Positions 59,236 through 64,000 of a stretch of DNA of 64,000 nt are shown here, piece after piece. Below the pieces are notes generated by a model that was not told where the DNA came from, did no database searches, and worked only from the letters and a program-made list of their open reading frames with translations. How positions within the stretch are numbered: position 1 is the stretch's first letter; the number at the start of each line of letters is the position of its first letter. Origin of the DNA: Siphonodentalium dalli (lineage: Eukaryota; Mollusca; Scaphopoda; Gadilida; Siphonodentaliidae); NCBI GenBank assembly GCA_032622095.1, contig CP136065.1, positions 148,615,577 through 148,679,576 on the forward strand. The letters run 5' to 3'. The position numbers and the translations under genes are program-made.

Positions 59236-59715
59236 GGAGGAGTGGATAGCTCAGTTGGTTTGTGGGCCGACCTCTAAGCTTCACCTTCGATATGGTCGAG
59301 GGTTCAAATCTGACATGGTACTCGTCGGACTTTGTGTTGCCATCTGCATTCCCAATACCATGGGCATCACGAATCATCGATGGTTGATTCGTAATTTACA
59401 GTGCTCTGAGAACGATTCCAGATGCAAAAAGAATCTCAGACAAATTTGAAATTAGAGAAAATTTCGTACCTCCACTAATCTCGCAATGTTATGACCAGGG
59501 ATGACACTATGCTAGGCACACCATCGGATTGGGAGTGGATGCTAAATGGTTGTCCCATGTGCAACATTGTGCGCACAATAAAGATACCTACCGTGACAAA
59601 GAAGTCATGGATTCAGCAAACATTGCTGGATAAATTGGGTGGATCTACTCGATCCCGGCTTATAATAGTCAGTATAATGACTGCAAGCCGTACCGACAAA
59701 GAAGAAGTGTGAACA
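59236..59715 (+). mobile_element. Probable tRNA-derived SINE
   Basis: TAGCTCAGTTGG at 59247-59258 is a perfect tRNA A box, and GGTTCAAATC at 59301-59310 is close to the B box (GGTTCRANNC), with 42 bases between, as in pol III promoters. The 5' region is too diverged to be a working tRNA. The unit seems to run to about 59,710, ending ACCGACAAAGAAGAAG, a simple A-rich tail. Flanking duplications are not clear. Alternative: a lone tRNA pseudogene. Confidence 0.6.
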
Positions 59716-59778
59716 CACAGAGACCACATCTTTAATAAGATAATTACTAAAAGCATCTCATATGAACAGGAGCATGAA

Positions 59779-60033
59779 CAAGCCTTGAAATAGTGTGTCT
59801 GTCATTTGGAGAATGAGGTTCCCAGAGGGTGAATTTAGTGATGCTGCCCCACATAGCATGCTAGCATCACCAAATTCACCCTCTGAGGACCTCATTCTGC
59901 TTTACACCTCAGCAGAATGAGGTTCCCAGAGGGTGAATTTGGTGATGCTAGCATGCTATGCGGGGCAGCATCACTAAATTCACCCTCTGGGAACCTCATT
60001 CTGCAAATGACAGACACACTATTTCAAGGCTTG
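59779..60033. mobile_element. Palindromic hAT-like MITE, double-hairpin form (255 bp)
   Basis: Perfect 8-bp duplication AGCATGAA at 59771-59778 and 60034-60041. Same length and layout as 23725-23979 (hairpin, ACACCTCAGCAGAATGAGG, hairpin). Confidence 0.88.
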
Positions 60034-60398
60034 AGCATGAATTGTTTGCTTAATGATTCTCCTTGTGACTTAATTCTCTGTCTTTATTCAATCACCCATA
60101 ATCATGCAAATGCAATGGTAATGACAGCCATTTTCAGTATCTTTAGGTATCACAAAACTAATATAAGATGTTATCAACATAAAAAAAATCCTTTCAGATA
60201 GATGGAATGTGAGTGAATATTAGATATCAGATGGATATAGAGTTTACTATGGTATGTGACTCTGTTGGTATTAACCCTCTGTTTAGGTTAAATTTACTGA
60301 ATGCTCATTGACGAGTTGTTCCTTTCGGAATTAAAAGACCATTTAAATGTATACTTATCCATGTAGTAAAGAATGGGTTTTGTTCTTTACAGCTATCA

Positions 60399-60545
60399 CA
60401 GTATTTTTATACGCCATTTTGAAAAAGGGACATATTACGTCTGTCTGTCAAACCGTCCGTTTGCTTTTTTGTTTCCGGATTATAACTTTAGTAAGTCTTA
60501 ACTGAATGGAATTAAATTTGGTATGTGGGTTTACTAGCACAAAAT
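60399..60545. repeat. Dispersed repeat, second copy of the 22196 type
   Basis: ATTTTTATACGCC, ATAACTTTAGTAAGT, AACTGAATGGAAT and GGTATGTGGGTTTACT in the same order as at 22196-22340. Confidence 0.5.
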
Positions 60546-60898
60546 ACAAGTTCAAATTTGGGTTCTGCCTGCCAAATTCTTAATTAAAACTGATATAGTT
60601 ACCATACATGTGATATAGTGGCTCAAAATATACACCTGTCACTGACAGGTCACTTTTTCTGGATGACAAGTAGGTTCTTATGCTACTAGTACCTGTCACC
60701 TCACGATTACAATTAGTTACAAACAAGTTATAGACATGTTGGTCTCCATGTGCCCCATCATTCACGAGGTATAAACAACTTGTACAATAAGAAGGAAGGC
60801 AAGCCAATACCTCCAAAACAATATAAAAATAATGGAGAATCCAGAGGCAGACTCAATTGTTTTAAAATTTTGAAAAACACAGTTGAAGATACAGAATT

Positions 60899-61258
60899 CA
60901 AATTAACGCTTCCAAATTACTATTTCTTTGTTTTGGGGGTAAAAGATATTTGATTTGAGTCGAGGAACCCATGCTCAGAGTTATCAGGCATCAATTTTTT
61001 AAATCTTATTTTTTACCACCTGGATATCTGGCGGCCTAGCAACTATTTGATGAGCCGACCGACATATAGTCTCAAATTTTAAATTGCGTTGAACAAAATG
61101 TTGATATATAACACGTATTGGAAAATTTTATACTAGGGTTGACAGTGGTTAAGATTATTTTTGGGCAATTAATCGATTCTGATAACTAAAGTGTCTTGAA
61201 GAAATGTTGTTGTTGGAATATGATGATTCGGGGACCATCGAATCGGATTGTGTACCAA
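60899..61258. mobile_element. Decayed TTAA element of the 18712 family
   Basis: CCAAATTACTATTTCTTTG, GATTTGAGTCGAGGAACCCA and AATCGATTCTGATAACTAAA match 27830-28428. The right end reads AATCGGATTGTGTACC with the TTAA lost. Confidence 0.6.
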
Positions 61259-61336
61259 TAAAAAACTGGTGAGCATTCGAATGACAAACTTCCTCTTTGT
61301 CAGATTGTATGGAAGTAGTAGCATGTCTTTCTCATA

Positions 61337-61750
61337 CAAGCCTGCAAATAGTGTGTTTGTCATTTGCAGAATGAGTTCCCCAGAGGGGGCTAGCATCACA
61401 AAATTCACCCTCTGGGGACCTCATTCTGCTTTAGGCCTCATCTTCTGTGAATTATATGTGGTCTCAAATTAACATTCTTTTTAGTTACTTTTTCCATTCT
61501 GGCAAGTTTTTCTATATCCCCTAGTTTGCAGAAGAAAAAATGCATAATCGAGGTGACTAATTGGGTGAACATCACCGACTTCAACTGGGAAAATCTGATC
61601 CTAGGTCTCCCATAGCAATTGAGGCCCAAGCAGAATGAGTTACCAGAGGGTGAATTTGATGATGCCAGCCCGCCATGCAGGATAGCATCACTAAATTCAC
61701 CCTCTGGAGACCTCTTTCTGCAAATGACAGACACACTATTTGCATGCATG
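61337..61750 (-). mobile_element. Palindromic hAT-like MITE, long form (414 bp)
   Basis: Ends CAAGCCTGCAAATAGTGTGT and its complement TTTGCATGCATG. 7/8 duplication TTCTCATA (61329-61336) / TTCTCATT (61751-61758). The left hairpin has an internal deletion. The centre is reversed as in 4195-4635. Confidence 0.83.
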
Positions 61751-62076
61751 TTCTCATTACCATACATGTTTTTATGTCTGGTGAATGATTGGGCCCAGTG
61801 ACCTCATATTGTTTGTATTAAACTGGTAATTGTAATGGTGGTTTTGCGAAACATCTCTCTAATAATATATATTTATATCAGTTTGAGACATCTATTAGTT
61901 TGACTATAGTCCCAGTTCAATTGGATGAGATTTACCAAGACAGTTGTACATCTGAGCATCCCTAATATTCTTTAGAATGTATTATTTGGGTGAAGTTATG
62001 ATATACCCAGTGTTGGTGGATATATATATTAAACTGCAAATTTTTAATTTAAGTTTCAAGATATAACAATATAGTT

Positions 62077-62292
62077 TTACCGCTTCCATGACTGGAGCTT
62101 CCTGGAATTTTGTGAAAACCCTGTCCAATGCATTCTCTTATATATGCGAGTCTCCCACAGGGAGCCTTGCATACATAAGATAATACATTGGCCTAATAAT
62201 ATTTACATTGACCTTGTAAGCCAGTGCATCTCTTATATATGCCACAGGATCTTTAATGCTGCACGAGCATTGCTCCCGTCATGAAAAGGCTA
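62077..62292. mobile_element. piggyBac-like MITE, decayed copy
   Basis: CTTCCATGACTGGAGCT and AGCTCCCGTCATGAAAAGG-type ends (right end GCTCCCGTCATGAAAAGG) and internal CCAATGCATTCTCTTATATA and AAGCCAGTGCATCTCTTATA blocks match 19783-19971. Flanking TTAA is not preserved. Confidence 0.65.
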
Positions 62293-63126
62293 ATGGTTTT
62301 AGTATTGCAGATTAGACAATAATTTATATGTAGAATGAAATCATTTGATCTGTCCATTCTTCAAACATACATTATGCTCCCACTATGTATTTACAGACAA
62401 GCTTTGGGTGGGGGATATATAGATAGGAAAAACGTGTACATGTAATTTGACCTACCGTACCTGTATATGTCCTCTATGACAAGTAAAAGTTTCAGAACAA
62501 TTTGATCCCTAATGGGCCTAATAGCATGGATTTGGTACCATGTGTGAATATGGGTTGTTGTGTGGTCGTCAAATTTCATCTAGGATGATGTATAACCACC
62601 AGAAATAATATCTTTGATGTTTTATGGGAATTCCAGTGTTTTTAAGACTCAATTAAAACTGAAATACTACAGGGTGGATTTGTCATGTGAATGTGGGTTG
62701 TTGTGTGGACCTAAAGTTCCAGATAGGATGTGGCTGTTAATAGCTAGCTGTATCAGCTTCAGTAGTAAGCCGATTTCTAACCCTATGTGACAACTGCAAT
62801 GGTTTATTTAGGATAGGAATGTATATCCCTGTGAAAATAGCCCCCCAAAGTTACATAATGGTGTAGTTTCCTGTGTTTAATTTATCCTAATAGGGTAGTT
62901 TCTCACATTCTATCAAGACAGCTTGTCACTGAGTTATGTGCAAGTGTTTTTAACCTCAAATACAATTTTAAAGGCTCTGCATGTTTGGACAATGACTCTT
63001 TTTATTTGATTTTATTTCACTAGCATATCACTTCAGAATGACAAATTTTTTTTCCATATCCGGAATAGACTAACAAGGAATGCTCTTACATACTGAAGAA
63101 AAATCAACACCTGATTATACTAAATT

Positions 63127-63169
63127 CTATGACTTATTCGATTAAGTCTATGACTTATTCGAATAAGTC
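63127..63169. repeat. 21-bp tandem duplication with an 18-bp palindrome
   Basis: TCTATGACTTATTCGATTAAG is repeated once with a T/A change, and the second copy contains the perfect palindrome GACTTATTCGAATAAGTC (63152-63169). Confidence 0.7.
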
Positions 63170-63311
63170 TTTCTGTCGCATATACATGTAAATTCTGTAT
63201 AAGAGTATATATATCGACCTACATGTATTTTGATCCCTGGACCCAGAATGGGATGTAATAAAGGTGAGTATAATTCAGGTTTGAAGCCGCCATGGGACTT
63301 TAGTAGTATAT

Positions 63312-63383
63312 GTACATTAATATCCTAAATAATCGACCCCTAAACCACAGCAAAATTAGGGGAATAATTTGGGCATTACTCTA
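63312..63383. mobile_element. Remnant of a Tc1/mariner-like foldback MITE
   Basis: ACATTAATATCCTAAATAAT, CGACCCCTAAACCACAGCAA and TTTGGGCATTACTCTACA match the short 19290 form with mutated ends. Confidence 0.55.
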
Positions 63384-64000
63384 CATGTTGTATCCAAGCC
63401 TTGATATTTAGCCATTCTCAGCTATTACATGATGACAGGCTCATGATAAGTTTAGCCTGTCAGTTCATACATTTTGCCTGTCAACATAATGTCACAGTAA
63501 ATTATTAACCATGTGCTAGAAAGTTTCATCATTATTCATAGAAACTTACATGTATCTCATTCCTGTATATTACAAAACTGTGTCATTGATGAATTCAATT
63601 GCCATAAGCATAATAAAGCCTGATTCCTATTCTCATATGATTTCAGATCCCTATATTAATCTTAAGTGCCATATATATTTAAACTGGTTGCTTTTGTTCT
63701 GTGATTGTTCAGTTAAATTAGGGTCTGTCACAACTCTCTCTATGGCCTGTCATATTAACATTTTTGGTAGATTTCAACCTGTCAATAGTCATGACGCCTG
63801 CCAGTTATTTATTGCATGGCTTGATTGAATGTTTATTTAATATTTATTAGTCGGGACTCAGACATATCTTCACAATGTATACTTGATGCCATATCTTCAC
63901 TCTTTTCACTGGGCACTGGTCCTAAATTTTCAACCATAATTTGAAATGAATATCCCTTCTAATCTTATTCATAAAGGAAATTCAAACCACCTGAGCCACC

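Larger units (their letters stand above)
57537..64000 (+). other. BAIAP2: Intron 3 (incomplete) of the BAIAP2-like gene
   Basis: No acceptor followed by IMD-like sequence was found on the + strand to the window end. It contains a perfect hairpin (57851-57889), a piggyBac-like MITE, a tRNA-derived repeat, two palindromic hAT MITEs and decayed repeats. 61,770-62,070 and 62,300-63,300 show only AT-rich sequence. Confidence 0.6.

Noticed and set aside
59236-59315. Functional tRNA gene
   Set aside because: A and B boxes are present, but the arms do not fold into a convincing cloverleaf by eye and sequence continues as a longer repeat.
59084-59449. 121-codon frame across 59.1-59.4 kb
   Set aside because: It spans the end of a piggyBac-like MITE and the tRNA-derived repeat; not a gene.

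Overview
This is animal (metazoan) nuclear DNA: AT-rich, long-intron and packed with short non-autonomous DNA transposons. Coding sequence is a set of short exons with GT/AG borders. There are no operons, CRISPR arrays or rRNA genes. A BAIAP2/IRSp53-type gene, many foldback MITEs, a possible tRNA-derived SINE and long introns fit a marine invertebrate, but the sequence does not fix the species.

Two gene fragments are supported, both on the + strand. (1) Positions 1 to about 12.9 kb hold the 3' part of an unrecognised gene. It has a charged, coiled-coil-like exon (767-954), a possible RD-rich exon (3036-3083) and a terminal exon (11740-12346) encoding an Arg/Ser/Pro-rich tail with two 38-residue repeats. 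How these exons join is unresolved. (2) From about 25.6 kb to the right edge lies the 5' part of a BAIAP2 (IRSp53/I-BAR) homologue: exon 1 (25736-25783), exon 2 (34802-34877) and exon 3 (57447-57536). Their phases are compatible and together they encode the start of the IMD domain. Introns 1 and 2 are about 9.0 and 22.6 kb. The remaining exons lie beyond the window.

The rest is largely mobile DNA. A palindromic family with TIR CAAGCCTGCAAATAG and 8-bp target duplications (hAT-like) occurs at least nine times in 151-, 255- and about 440-bp forms. A TTAA-flanked family with CCCTTT ends (piggyBac-like) carries nested palindromes. TA-flanked CAGTAATG foldback elements (Tc1/mariner-like) range from 84 to 214 bp. 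Two 1.1-kb hAT relics with perfect 8-bp duplications each keep a BED zinc-finger ORF, broken in one. Several elements are nested in one another.

The most striking structure is a head-to-tail array of four 3.9-4.4 kb units (34995-51527) inside intron 2 of the BAIAP2 homologue. Units differ by a 420-bp MITE (only in units 2 and 3), a 64-bp duplication (units 1-3) and a poly-C tract of 16/24/21/29, so their order of origin can be read. No complete transposase or reverse transcriptase was seen.
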